Below are positions 53,831 to 63,412 of a stretch of DNA of 64,000 nt, one piece after another (position 1 is the first letter of the stretch; each line of letters opens with the position of its first letter). The DNA is from Hirundichthys speculiger (Eukaryota > Chordata > Actinopteri > Beloniformes > Exocoetidae). Position numbers and translations under genes: made by a program. The notes under the pieces are model-generated. The model was not told the origin of the DNA and made no database searches. It worked only from the letters and a program-made list of their open reading frames with translations. The DNA is taken from assembly GCA_018398805.1 (NCBI GenBank), contig JAGFBZ010000693.1, positions 1,240,001 through 1,304,000 on the forward strand, given 5' to 3'.

Positions 53831-56800
53831 TTTTTTCTGTTCCAGCTGCATGGGTTTTAACTAGAAAACTATGCCCATGTTTCTAATTTACATGATAATT
53901 TCATGTAAATTAGCATCTGAATTAAATCTTGGGCAGTCAAGTTCCATCTGAATAGCCAAATATTTTATTGACATTTAGAATGTAAATGTATGATACTTGA
54001 AAAATAACAGACTACCATCTACTGTCACCTATTTTGATTAAAAAAAAAAATGCAGTATTGAAATGCATATGCTTGATTGGGAAATCTAAATTGTGAGTGA
54101 GATAATTTGTTGTTTTTTGTCTCTGTATACTCCTGCGATGTTGAGCAATTTTTGTATTTTTACATATATATATTTATGATTTTGAGAGTCCTTAAAGCAA
54201 GTGTTTGGTTTGATCCTTTTGGGCTTCTTTAGAAACTTGAAATGACATGAGAGCAAAAAGCAGGGAGGGCATCCCCAGTGAATATTATATTTCTGCCCTG
54301 ATTATTATACACTGGACCTTTTGAAAGCTAGCAAATCACAATACATTTTGAACAGATTCAGTGCAGTAAAATTAGAGGGGAGACCCTATTGCCCTCCCAA
54401 CAACAGCAAAAAGTATTACTGTATTACTCTGTAGTGGTGGGGGTGGTGGGGGGGATGGGGGGTGGGGGATTTGACACTGCCAGTAACAGTAACTGGGCAA
54501 CATCATTATACCATTTGCAGTATCAAAGTCCAAGTGTCCTCATAAGCCCTGTTGTAGAAAAAACGGCAGGGTTGCAAGTGTTTTCTCAGTGTATCTTGCT
54601 AATAAAAAGCCAGCCTTCAAAATAATCCTTCTCTCTGTGGTGAGACTAATTATAACCTGTTACACCTTGGATTAAATGATGATCATCTCCAAAAATTATC
54701 TGTTTATTGCACACAAAACACAGATTTAGACATTGCTTCATCACTTTCTGCACTCTGAGCTTGTTGTTGCTACTTGCTTCTTGGCTTGGCTCAAAGCAGT
54801 AGTCTCTGTATGTGCCTGGGCTTGGCATGTTGACTTTAGCTGGCCCATGTGTTGTGCTGCTGCCAGAGGGGAGTGTTCATTGCCTTGCCAAGGCCAAAGC
54901 AAATTGAGGGAGGAAAGAAAGTAAGAGGGTGTCTGTTGAGTGTGTGGGTGTGAGAGACTGAATGTTCGCATATGTGCTTAAATGCGCCAAATGATAAACA
55001 CACATACAGACACACACTCGTGCAGATACGGCAAAACAAGATTAAGATTTCCCACTTGATGTATAGAAGTCTACCTATCTCATGGCACATTTGTCAGTGG
55101 CCGTGCTTGTCATTTTAACATCTTCAAGTATAAACTGTATCTCATTAAATGATGGAGTTACCACACACACACTATGTATGCTCTTACAAATGTTGCATCA
55201 TGTTCATCATTCCCTCATTAACTTTACCTCCTGATGAACATGAATAGACTGAATTGCTCCGGTAAAGATCCAGATTTGGAGAGTCTAAACCAAAACCCCA
55301 ACCCCACTACTCTCCCATATAGACATTCCTGCACCACACACTGACCACCTTTGTTGACAACAATGTCTACTCTCCCTGTACCACTTTCCGGACACTAAAT
55401 AAAGGTTTTCCCATTTTAACTGTCTGCTAAATAAAGCACCTACTAAGAAGAAACTGATTTACAGAGCATCAGTGCATTTTTTTTTTTTTTTTGGAATGGG
55501 AGGCGTTCGCAAGTCTTCTACTCTTACCAAGTTTAAATATGCCAGTTATTCCACAGAGAGAAGATAAGAGGGTAAAGAGAACAGCAGTTTGTTTCATTTA
55601 GACTATCTGCAGGCGCTGATGCGTTCATCTTAATAAGTGATGAACAGCAACAGTGAGGCTGTTATCCGTCTGAGCTGGTTTTATGATGGCAGAATGTGGC
55701 GGTCATCTGGTGTAAACACTGATATCAACTCCGTTTGAATGAGAGAGTAGATTAGCTTTACTGCTGACAATTTGGAGGAAAAAAAAAGTCAAATAAACAA
55801 ATGGCTGTCCGTGAAAGGATTTCTAACACAGTGCAGACCCACGAATTGTTTTGCTCATCACAAAAAGCTGTACCAGATGTAGTAAAACTGTGGTGAGTGT
55901 GCTGTGGAGTATTACAGTTGTTCTGGGAAGCAGAGGAAGGAAAACAGTTAATGTCAGGAAATCAGGCTGGGTTTGAGGGGTGGGTATTAATGGGGTCTGG
56001 TGTGTGCTGGTATCTGTGTTTGTATGTCAGAGAGAGATGTCAACATTGAATTATCTCTGGCTTCAAGTAATAGGTTAAGTGTCCTTGCAGCTTGATTTTT
56101 TTTTCTTCCCCCTCAAAATCAGTCTCACAGAGACAGTTACACACACGAGACAACAAAAATGGACACACATGACTGCTATTGATATGGTATTAATATACTG
56201 CACCATATCCAGGCCAAAGGAAAGTTAAGCAAGGCTCTTAACATGTATTTAATAGAACTATAATTTACCTTCACATTCAAGCTGATAACATATTATCTAT
56301 GTTGGCAATAAAATGAAAACAAACAGCAAAAAAAAAAATGTTATGATTGACAGATCTTTCTTAATAAGTGTGTCCCTGGTTGGCCCTGTTTAGTGGTGAA
56401 AACAAGTTGATGACTGAAACAGGACACGACTAATCTTGTTATCTCTTTATCTCTTGTCCAGACTGTGTGTTCATGTACATGTCCATGGTGTGAAAATGCG
56501 TTACCAGCCTCTCTCCTGGGTATTTTAACGGGAGTGTGGATATTATTCTACACACAACATGATTCACTCCATGTTGCCATTTTCTGATTATGCACAACAT
56601 GTCTGCCAGCGGCTTGCCTTGCCTTCACAATTCATAAACTAACACACACATATAGACCTATGTTTTGAGACCAACATCCTTTTTTGTGAAGATTGCTTTG
56701 GATCGCACAGACTGTCTCTGAAAGATTCTTTCATATCTTGCACATTCCATTGTGATCTGTTCGCTCCCCATCCACCACATTCTCAAAAGTGTGGGGGAGT

Positions 56801-59800
56801 TCAGTTCTTTTTAAAGACTTTTCTAAGTCACTGAAATGGTTGAGAAACAAGTCATTTGTATCCAGAAGTGCTTGTTTTTGTCCATGCTAAGTAGGCTTGC
56901 TGATTTAGAGCATACTTTTGTATGTGTTTGTTGTGGACTTGTGTGTAAGGTTTTTAAGTTGAATATGCATTTGTGTGTGTGTCTGTGTGTGTGTATATGT
57001 GTGCACTGAGCCTCAGTGTGGATCTCCGCCAGGGCTTAGGGCTTGGCTTAGAGAATGCCTCAAACCAGTTTACTCTGGTTGTGTAGTGGAGAAGTCCGGG
57101 GGCGGGACACGAATCTCTTAAAGCTCCATGCTCAATTTTTCTTTTTCCATGTGAGTTTGAGATTTTGTACATTTGGATTTGTGTATATTGCATACATACC
57201 CAGCTGATGGGTACCCACGTGCCTCTGTTAAGCCTGACATCTTGCTTTTTGTCTTGACTTAATGTGCACATTTAAATTATTTTACGTGTGTATGCAAAAG
57301 TGCACGATTGTGTGGGCGAGTTCTTGGCCTGGTCTGAAGTTACTTTCCCCACATTTTGCTTTCAAGGACAGCAAGAGCGGAGGTGAACATTTCCAAACAA
57401 AAGCAACTGAGAGAAGAAGTATGTGTGAGGCAGATAAGTTTGTTCGTATTTGCAGGACAATCTACATTACTATTCTCTGATATTTAAATTAGTTTGGTTA
57501 ATGTCAAATCACTCTCTAGGCTAACAGATAATACAGTTATTTTGTTAATGCTCACTGTATGTTTATACTGTCAGTTCAAGTGAGCAGCATAATTAAGATT
57601 TAAGATGAGGGTGGACTGTTCAGCTTGGGGTGTACTGGGTGGGAGGGGAAGTCATCTCTCCCGTTCTACAAGCAAAGTTTCACAACCAGTGCAGAAGTAC
57701 ACCTCGAAAACACTTCCACTTTGAAGGCTTTCCATTACATTCTCATTTCTGCACACAGGCACATACATGCAAACAGCAAGTTGTGCTCGCCGGAGCGCAG
57801 AGATACACAACAATAAGCACTGAATTTGTTTGCTTCGTTCTAAATGTTAATACCCTGCAGGAGTGCAGACTTTTGCCGTTTTTACTGGGGACAAGTCCTG
57901 ATTTTCTTTCTCTAATGTGAAGTTAACGCAAAGAGCTATAAAATAGAGTATGTCTGGAATATGGTTCCTATGTCAATCCATGTTTGTGTGTTTTTCAGGA
58001 AACCTTCAGGTCACGCCGATAAGGAAGTGATGGCTGCAGCTGTCCTGACCTCTCTTTCCACATCCCCTATGGTGCTCAACCCTTCCTCTGCACTCACAGG
58101 TAACCCCACCGTATCATCAGCTCCTTTCAACCTTCTGACAACCGTTTGTTACCCGCAGTGGGAGCTGCTCTATCAAATACTGGCTCATTCAATGTATTAA
58201 ACAAGTTATGGATGACTAGTTTAAATCATACCAGCTCACGAGTATTACTTACTGTCAGCTTTGTGAAGCTGTGGAGGGTACTCACCGTGAATCCCTTGTT
58301 AGTTTACCTTGACACGGCTGAACTGCTCAGTTTCTGATGTGTCACCCTGTATAAGAGATTTTTAAGGTATTACTCACACTATGATGCACTATTTGTGATT
58401 ACCCAAACCCAACACTTATTGTCAACTATTAAACCTTGATCCTATCATTACATTTTTTTTTGCCAGTATTTTTGTTTCTAGTATTGCCATTACCATGTTA
58501 ACTTCTTCAGATGGTCTCCATTGAAGCATTGAAGATTCATATCCATGATGACCAGGGACTGCCCTTTTGACACTGACATATTTACTGGGGCAAGCTACAA
58601 GAAAATAAAGCACTGTAAGCGTTTCGCAATCATTAGATCTTCTCAGAGAGGATACTGTGGGTTTGTGAGGAGCCATGCTTTATGAAATGCTTACATAACA
58701 CAAAGCATTGCAGAAATAGGATGGCGGTTGATATCTCACTGTTTGATGCAGCTTTGTAAACATATCTATAGATGGGCGCCTGTTAAACACAACCTCATCT
58801 GAAATTCTAGTAGGGTTTCTGCTCAGTGTGTCAGCACGCCAGGCAGTTTGAGTGTTTCCAGAGTTGTGATTGTCCGTCGGCAGTGGAGAGACGCAGCGTA
58901 GCAGAAAAAACAACAATATACTTGCCATTTAAACATGATTATTGCAATCTTCTTTCACCCCAAGAGAAGTTACTGCAACCTGGATACTGGACATTTAATT
59001 AATGCAGAGAGGGAGACCCCTGGGTAATGAGTTAAGGAAAATTTTCTGTTAGACAACCTTACTGTCAAAACTCTCTCTATACTGCTTGCTTAAAAAATGC
59101 AAATGTCTTCATCTATGATTTATGTAGCTTTACGTTAAACTTCCTTTTTTGATCTCTAGACCACAAATTATAGCCGTATTTGAAGTTTAAATAGATATGT
59201 TCATGTTTAATTTTTCTCTGATAGGACACACTCATTTTCAGAATTTTTCAGAACTTTTTCAGAACTTTTTTTCTTAAATCAGAAAACGGTCTTAATCTTT
59301 CACAATACTCAAAATCAGATTAGATCAGCAGATTAATGAACCCTTAGTTTGATGTAAAGTTAGGCAATATTGACCCAGTCAAAGAGCCAGAGTATATGAT
59401 GATCCAAGAAATTTACATCATACTTTGTCCAGGACATTCAAGATATTTGGGTGTTTTTCAACATATGAGAATATTGAACAGGCTGTTGTGGATTAGGATT
59501 AGAGATATTTGGCTTTTCAATTTCAGTTAAAGAGTTAGGATTTGGGTCAGAAGTACCTTGACATGGTGCCAATAACAGTGGTCAAAAATAAAAATAGAAA
59601 AAGTGAAATTATTGCAATCATCTGCTTCTGCATTGATTTGCCATTATATGTTACCAATCATCTTCCATGTCATATTAATACACAAACACAATGTGCTTAA
59701 ACTGATAATAAACAATGTTAATAGACAAAATACTTCAATAAAAGCTAACTGCAGCCAATAGTTCGCACATCTGGAATCCAAATAATGAAACGAGATTGCA

Positions 59801-60846
59801 AGTGTAGTTTAGAGGTGCCTTTTGTGAGCACTTTGAATTGCTTTGTGTATGAATTGTACTCTACAAATAAACTTGCCTTGCCTTGCCACATAGTACAAAC
59901 ATCAAAAGATCATCCCAGTGGTGAAGTGTAGTGGAGGGAGCATCATGATTTGGGCTTGCTTTGCTGCCATGTCATTTCCCATCACTGAGAGGAAGTTGAC
60001 TTCCCAAGTTTGACAGAATATCCTACTAGATAATATCAGGGTGGCTGACCACCAGCTAAAGCAGAGCAGATGTTAGGTGATACACCAGGACAATGACCCT
60101 AAGCACTGAAGCAAGTCCATCTCAGAATGGATTCAAAAAAGAAAATCTGAATGGGAAGGTCGGAGTCCATACCACATGGAGATGTTGGGCAGCCGTTCAC
60201 TAAAATCATCTATTGATAAATGTGACTGAGGTGAAGCAGTAAAGTGGAATCTTCAACTAGCTAACAACTTCAAGGGTTCACCTACCTTTTCCTCCAACAC
60301 TGGGAATATTTAATAAGTGTGTTCAATAAAGACATAAAGAATATAATTGTGTGTTTACATTTTAAGGACATCAGTCTTGTATATCACTGTAATTTACTGT
60401 ATTTGAAGATCACAGCACATTGTATGGCAAATTAATGCAGAAACAGTCATTCCAAGGGGTTCACATACTTAATTGTGCCATCTTATTTTCATGTTGCACC
60501 TTTTAAAGTAATGTATAATGTTAATGTTTACTTGTATTTGCATGTCCTTGTCTTCAGGTGTGATGCGTGCAAATAAATCTAACTGAATGTATTATTTTAC
60601 CCGTCAGTCTCAGATCCAGCCAGCAAAACTTGGAAAGAGGGGCTGTCTGCCAGCTATAGCAGCTCAACCAGTGGCAACTGGAGTTGGGATGCCAGTGACC
60701 AATCAGTGCCCTCCACACCATCCCCACCACTTTCCAATGATGCCAGCAAGAACTTTCTGCTCTCATCCCAGGGTGATGATGTCAGCGAGGATGTCACAGA
60801 GAGCACACACTTCATGTTTGAAGACCCAATACCCCGGAAGCGTAAG
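25870..60846 (+). CDS. znf704: Zinc finger protein 704-like (ZNF395/SLC2A4RG family), 5' part of gene
   Basis: This family comprises nuclear C2H2 zinc-finger DNA-binding factors. Four exons are visible: 25870-26124, 27727-27962, 57999-58099 and 60608-60846. Phases 0, 2, 1 and 0 at their ends join into one open frame of 277 codons. Family marks are an N-terminal KSSVGTRVGG (like the KRSLLGARVLG start of ZNF395), the KEVMAAAVLTSLSTSPMV motif (ZNF395 has DEMMAAMVLTSLSCSPVV), the SSSTSGNWSWD / VPSTPSPPLS stretch, and an acidic segment ending EDPIPRKRK just before the zinc-finger exon. That exon lies beyond the window. The choice of ZNF704 over its paralogues rests on pag1 being next door, as in human, so the paralogue is inferred. 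Confidence 0.85.
26125..27726 (+). other. znf704: znf704 intron 1
   Basis: A 1.6-kb intron. It has a (TTA)n-like stretch near 26770-26790 and a small hAT-like element (about 26925-27261) with an (AC)n(AT)n(GT)n core. I see nothing else. Confidence 0.75.
26925..27261. mobile_element. Small hAT-like non-autonomous element
   Basis: The left end (actggttctcaacctgg) and the complement of the right end (acagtggttctgaaact) resemble the cagtggttctcaacc termini of hAT/Charlie-type elements. The interior holds a dinucleotide array (27152-27212). No clear target duplication was found. Confidence 0.45.
27727..27962 (+). CDS. znf704: znf704 coding exon 2
   Basis: It encodes about residues 86-163 and ends with two bases of an Arg codon. 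The acceptor is cattttctag and the donor is aacag|gtatgg. The sequence includes TGILKRASPTPCSGVNGQ and ends SSHIPVPRNR, which joins exon 3 as VPRNRKPSG, similar to VPKRKSDA just before the conserved motif in ZNF395. Confidence 0.8.
30958..31080. repeat. (TGTA)n tetranucleotide microsatellite
   Basis: About 31 units of TGTA/ATGT run without interruption. All frames across it are open (Met-Tyr-Val-Cys on +, Thr-Tyr-Ile-His on -), which is a repeat artefact. Confidence 0.97.
32980..33570 (+). mobile_element. Decayed LINE endonuclease segment joined to a LINE tail
   Basis: The plus strand encodes RRRRGCRAEAKWRERRR, then a 'GNVRTL' endonuclease start, then VNNRWCNPGHATVK and PPSAGADTACD, which are typical of the endonuclease domain of fish L2/CR1-like LINEs. 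Frames shift several times. No reverse-transcriptase part follows; the sequence passes to a tail (ttggggattaataaagtatt, then TTGAATTGAA). The copy is internally deleted and inactive. Confidence 0.75.
34331..35346 (-). mobile_element. hAT-type element, copy A
   Basis: Termini are inverted: aggggtgcaacggtac at the left and gtaccgttgcatccct at the right. On the minus strand the interior encodes LYRLTCLAVTIPTSTTTADQ followed by SSSDLKRKKTYASN. This resembles the hAT C-terminal dimerisation domain (consensus-like TIPTST...ERSFS.LKRIKTY). The transposase is fragmentary. A second copy starts at 63413. Confidence 0.75.
35890..36240 (+). pseudogene. Tc1-like transposase relic
   Basis: Very degenerate. 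Conceptual pieces such as TTRCKPLLTLKNRKAR and KMKPRLSLTKM in shifting frames resemble the middle of a Tc1 transposase (N-R-K-A-R-L-D-F ... D-E-T-K-I). The catalytic Asp region is lost. Confidence 0.4.
36525..38046 (+). mobile_element. Interspersed element (gcggcaagcagc...gctcgggccctaa type) with 14-bp flanking repeat
   Basis: The insert, about 36539-38032, starts near aattaaagcggcaagcagc and ends tgtgctcgggcccta. It is bounded by aataactgtgatac (36525-36538) and aataattgtgatac (38033-38046), a 14-bp direct repeat with one mismatch. These ends match a very common teleost repeat family that I cannot place in a named superfamily. It lies inside a second repeat that ends in attgcccagccctaac (to about 38076). 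Confidence 0.6.
36812..37040 (+). mobile_element. LINE reverse-transcriptase C-terminal fragment
   Basis: Conceptual translation gives FISSRHDYCTTLLFDE, then a frame-shifted ...QNAAA-like stretch, then RKPKHIV and HWLPISCRIDFR. These match the S-R-L-D-Y-C-N-A-L ... H-W-L-P-V-S-F-R-I-D-F-K block near the end of fish LINE ORF2. The fragment is nested in the surrounding element and non-functional. Confidence 0.65.
39018..39245 (+). mobile_element. RTE-like LINE 3' end
   Basis: The plus strand reads as a decayed '...SDWLGMPRYSP...ARGGGLGEGGLGLPCL' stretch. It matches the 'AGLGTPRGSPRKSWRKWLGRGKSGHPCL' end of a fish LINE ORF, followed by gataagcag and a (TGGA)n tail. The exact clade is uncertain. 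Confidence 0.65.
40757..41640 (+). mobile_element. 5'-truncated L2-like LINE (reverse-transcriptase C-terminus and 3' UTR)
   Basis: It starts inside ORF2 (SLNTTKTREIVLDFFRKNS, then SLYINGECVERVHSFKF). A frame break follows, then NFYSSTVESLLTYCINVW, RVSTAKKKKLL and SRCLSRAKNILKDSSHPVHHLF up to a stop near 41409. Family members read S-S-V-V-E-S-I-L-T-Y-C-I in this block. The end is aataaaaggatttttatttc with (TTCTA)n. This is the typical shape of an aborted retrotransposition. Confidence 0.85.
41880..42690 (-). mobile_element. Dispersed repeat related to the element at 61023-62953
   Basis: Blocks such as gggctttgaaggaaaacactg, tgtcctttgtgaacc and gtagaaccagctct also occur, reverse-complemented, between 61080 and 61560. 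The two places therefore share a repeat family, probably a hAT-like DNA element. The outer ends are not clearly defined here. Confidence 0.5.
44956..45637 (+). mobile_element. Tigger/pogo-like DNA transposon relic
   Basis: Perfect terminal repeats start cagtggtacctctacttacgaa and end with the complement (aagtagaggtaccactg). TA lies on both sides. Inside, HPEKVSRTIAHYDD, AHFQRIVKS and TLGSI on + recall the C-terminal part of Tigger transposases (HPEK...SHFR.ILK.RQKQ.TLD). A stop interrupts it. At 682 bp it is an internally deleted, inactive copy. Confidence 0.7.
47422..48687 (+). mobile_element. P-element-like transposon with THAP remnant
   Basis: Imperfect inverted ends: atagatagtattcacatgat at the left, and at the right the complement atagatagtaggcactgatg, agreeing through ATGTCA. 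The left part holds a decayed THAP zinc-finger exon with a splice donor, which is how P-superfamily transposases begin. The rest has no recognisable catalytic region, and no 8-bp target duplication is evident. Confidence 0.55.
47551..47750 (+). pseudogene. THAP-domain exon, frameshifted
   Basis: It starts MPDACLVHGCKDRSDRTD, giving the first C-x4-C zinc ligands. It continues in shifted frames through WITQVNSKHFVPTD and ends VCSDHFVK, the C-x2-H half of a THAP C2CH finger, followed by a consensus donor caaag|gtaagac. Stops and frame changes in the middle inactivate it. THAP fingers bind DNA in P-element transposases and THAP proteins. Confidence 0.7.
52191..52608. mobile_element. TTAA-bounded MITE
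   Basis: Perfect inverted ends: ttaaaggtggggtaggtg at 52191 and cacctaccccacctttaa ending 52608, extending inward to gttcttt / aaagaac. The TTAA at each edge would fit a piggyBac-type target site. The 418-bp body has no coding capacity. Confidence 0.75.
52930..53230 (-). pseudogene. Tc1-like transposase relic
   Basis: The minus strand encodes VLWKDDTKVEEFGHNS, the counterpart of the [11 protein letters not shown] first-catalytic-Asp block. Degraded ...VVKYDG...MISACF-like and LGALHS-like stretches follow. No terminal repeats were found. Confidence 0.5.
53560..53730. mobile_element. Possible hAT-like 3' terminus
   Basis: The stretch aaagagccgcatgcggctcc ... gagccgcgggtttccgacccctggt resembles a hAT right end seen widely in vertebrates. 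I could not find the matching left end with confidence. Confidence 0.4.
53779..53829. repeat. (GT)n microsatellite
   Basis: About 25 GT units. Confidence 0.96.
57999..58099 (+). CDS. znf704: znf704 coding exon 3: conserved transcription-factor motif
   Basis: The exon completes Arg164 and encodes KPSGHADKEVMAAAVLTSLS followed by TSPMVLNPSSALT. This is the most diagnostic family block in the window (ZNF395: MDEMMAAMVLTSLSCSPVV). The acceptor is gtttttcag and the donor is acag|gtaacc. It ends with one base of a Val codon. Confidence 0.9.
59800..59885 (+). mobile_element. LINE 3' tail with (CTTGC)n end
   Basis: The pattern 'gcactttgaattgctttgtg', 'tgaattgtactctacaaataaa', then cttgccttgccttgcc is a common fish LINE terminus. 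Only the tail remains. Confidence 0.55.
59900..60480 (+). mobile_element. Tc1-like transposase relic with 3' end
   Basis: Plus-strand pieces VVKCSGGSIMIWACFAAM, YQGG..., HQDNDPKH and SKSISEWIQKRKSEW match the middle of a Tc1 transposase, including the second catalytic Asp block (QDNDPKH). They sit in shifted frames with stops. The end near 'attccaaggggttcacatactt' resembles the 3' terminal repeat of such elements. Confidence 0.7.
60608..60846 (+). CDS. znf704: znf704 coding exon 4: Ser-rich/acidic segment before zinc finger
   Basis: Eighty codons, the first completed by one base from exon 3: SDPASKTWKEG, SSSTSGNWSWDASDQSVPST, PSPPLSND and STHFMFEDPIPRKRK. ZNF395 has the parallel CDPWKES / SSTTSGHWS / STPSPPHP / DEPAPRKRK. 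The C-terminal PRKRK is a likely nuclear localisation signal. The acceptor is acccgtcag, the donor is cgtaag|gtaagg, and the end phase is 0. Confidence 0.92.
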
Positions 60847-61022
60847 GTAAGGATGACCGTGATGAACTTGCGAAAATGAGAATGAGTGACTTTGACTATT
60901 TCTTTGAAAAAATAGTAGGCCAAAAAATAGTAGGAAGGAGTAACTAGGAGGAAAGATTCTAAAAAGGGCCGCAATGGTGTTTCAAAATCTGAAACATTTT
61001 TAAGAACCAATAAAAGAAATGA

Positions 61023-62953
61023 ATACCCCTTTTCAACCAAAACTGGGGCCGGTGCTGGGCTGGTGCTAGAGCCAGTTGAGAGCTGGTTCTACACTAGAAA
61101 TGTTTAAGAACTGGTTTGCGGTTCCATACACACAGAGCTGTTGTAGAGCCACATCATGACATCATTATTTCTCATCCATTGTCAAACCTCTCTTTACTGA
61201 ACTCTGCAAAAGACCGCGGTTCACAAAGGACACAGATATCAGTGTTTTCCTTCAAAGCCTGCATCCTAAGATTGCCAGTCTGACTTTATAAAGGTTGTTG
61301 TAGTTGGTGTTTCTGAACCCTCATTGCTGCGACCTACAAAATTTTACTAGCAGGTGATATTAAATCATTCAAAATAGTTTGAAGATGTACATCCAAACAC
61401 TGCTATCAAATAAAGTTGAAAACATCTTTTGTGAATGCAGCTCTACAGAGCACAGTGGTTAATGTTTATAAATACTAACTAATAGTTTTAAAGGATCCAT
61501 AAACACCATTCGGTAATGCTGAAACATCCAGCAATGTTTATTAATGACAATGCAAACATTATATTTTTTTTAATTGAGCTTAAGACTTCCCCTGTGAGAG
61601 ATGTTCTCTGCAGCACTTTTTCCGTCCTTTAGGCAGGATGGAAAAGATGTTAATTTGTTTCAGAAAGGGTCAAATTGTTGGCATGCATCAAGCAAAAAAA
61701 AACAAAAAACAAAAAAAAAAAACTATAAGGAGATTGCTGGAACTGCTAAAAGTGGGTTAAGGGACTGTCCAATGCATTATTAAACACTGGAAGGAAAGTG
61801 GGGAACCATCATCTTCGAGGAAGAATTGTGGTCACTCAAACACTTGGTGAAATCAGATCAGAAAAAAAAAACAGTAGAACTCACAGCTATGTTTAATAGT
61901 GAAAGTAAGAGCATTTCCATGCGCACAATGAGAAGAGAACTCAAGGGATTGGGACTAAACAGCTGTGTAGCCTAAAAAAAAAACACTAATCAGTGAGTCT
62001 AATTAGGGGAAAAAAAAACCTTCAATTTGCTAGGGAGCATAAAGATTGAACTCTGGAGCAATGGAAGAAGATCATGTGGTCTGATGAGTCCAGATTTAAC
62101 CTGTTCCAGAGTGATGGGTAGGAACAGAGGCAGATGAAGTGATGCTCCCATCATGCCTAGTTCCTACCTATAAGCCTGTGGGGCTAGAGCTGTGATCTGG
62201 GGTTGCTGCAGTTGGTCAGGTCTAGTTTCAGCAATGTTATGTGTTCAAAGAATGAGATCAGCTGACTACCTGAATATACTGAATGACCAGGTTATTCCAT
62301 CAATGGATTGTTTCTTCCCTGATGGTGCGGGCATATTCCAAGATGACAATGCCAGGATTCATCAGGGCTCAAATTGTGAAAGACTGGTTCAGGGAGCATG
62401 AGACATCATTTTCAGACATGGATTGGCCACCACAGAGTCCAGACCTTGACAAAAAAAAGTTTTCTTGGCAAAAAATGAATGCAAGGTCAGATGGAAAAAT
62501 TGTTGTGACACTGTAGGAGCTTATCAATACGATGCCACGGTGAATGCATGCCGTAATCAAAGCTAAAGGTGGTCCAACAAAATATAAGAGTGCGTGACTT
62601 TTTTTGGGCAGGCAGTGTATGTTACAGGGAGATTGTCTCCTATATATACCGTTGTTGCTGGATTTTGGTGCGCATTCTTTGTTATTACACTTCATTAATT
62701 TCTTCTTTACTAGCTTACAATAAACTTCATTTTAACAGTTGGCTATCACAGTGTTTTGGTTTTTAAAGTAATTCTGCCCCTCAAAAATGATGCAACCGGT
62801 TCCTGCATCTGGCTGGACAAGGCTTTCGGGGCCAGCGTAGCACCAGTTTTCCTACCTCTAAATCGATGCTTATGTAGCAGCAAGAAACTGTTGCTAAGTT
62901 TGGCATCAGCTGCTTAACTAGTGCTGGAACTGCTTTGGTGAAAAGGCCCTAAA
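61023..62953. mobile_element. hAT-like element interrupted by a Tc1 insertion
   Basis: The left end ccccttttcaaccaaaactg and the complement of the right end (gggccttttcaccaaagcag) are similar, followed by the GGTGCTGGGCTGGTGCTAG-type stretch on both sides. A Tc1 copy (about 61640-62618) lies inside. A related copy is at 41880-42690 in the opposite orientation. Confidence 0.45.
61640..62618 (+). pseudogene. Tc1-like transposon with decayed transposase
   Basis: Plus-strand pieces in several frames: YKEIAGTAKSGL (helix-turn-helix region), SMRTMRREL, then 'SRFNLFQSDG' after the first catalytic Asp block, [41 protein letters not shown] (second Asp) and WPPQSPDL. The block with the catalytic Glu is lost. 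Poly-A runs and stops pervade it. The right end, near 'tttttttgggcaggcagtgta', fits a Tc1 terminus. It is inactive. Confidence 0.8.
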
Positions 62954-63412
62954 GGTTGTCTTCTATTTAAGCATTTAGGAATTACCGTAACCCTGATGAC
63001 TGATAAAATATGTAAATAAACCACATCTATTGCTACTGTAGCTGTATATTTTAGTACTGGTATTAGTGATGATGCCTCTTGTTTAGGAGAAGATAGCAGC
63101 CAGTGCAAGTACAAGTGTAAAAGTTATGTCACTTTAGTTATGTGTAGCAAGGTCATGTAGTGTGTTTGCACAATGATCCATACATCATGCAAAACAGTGG
63201 TTTAATCATGATTTCAAAGTATTAAACCATTGCATACTAGAGTGTCTGATTTTGTGCAGCCAGTATTATTAAACATGGCATTCACCAGTCTTAAGGCCAG
63301 TTTCTGCAGTCATAGATCATAACATCTCACAGTGTGCTATTTGCATTTGCTTGATCTTGGCTCTTGAATCGCAGGCTATCACTGATGCGGAGACGAGGGT
63401 GTATGTAGAATT

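Larger units (their letters stand above)
27963..57998 (+). other. znf704: znf704 intron 2 (30 kb, transposon-rich)
   Basis: I see no additional exon in this intron. Recognisable elements are listed separately. The remaining stretches (28000-29500, 30200-30950, 31100-32900, 43000-44950, 45640-47400, 48700-52190 and 53830-57998) are AT-rich non-coding DNA with scattered homopolymers in which I identify nothing specific. A segment at 29560-30120 (ending near 'cccaattacaattccagcctcc') looks like an interspersed fish repeat that I cannot classify. Confidence 0.7.
58100..60607 (+). other. znf704: znf704 intron 3
   Basis: It holds a LINE 3' tail near 59800-59885 and a Tc1 relic (59900-60480). Open frames on the minus strand at 58422-58928 have no recognisable domain. 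Confidence 0.75.

Noticed and set aside
58422..58928. Two minus-strand open frames, one with a hydrophobic start like a signal peptide
   Set aside because: Short, antisense within an intron and without a recognisable domain; the hydrophobic start alone is weak evidence.
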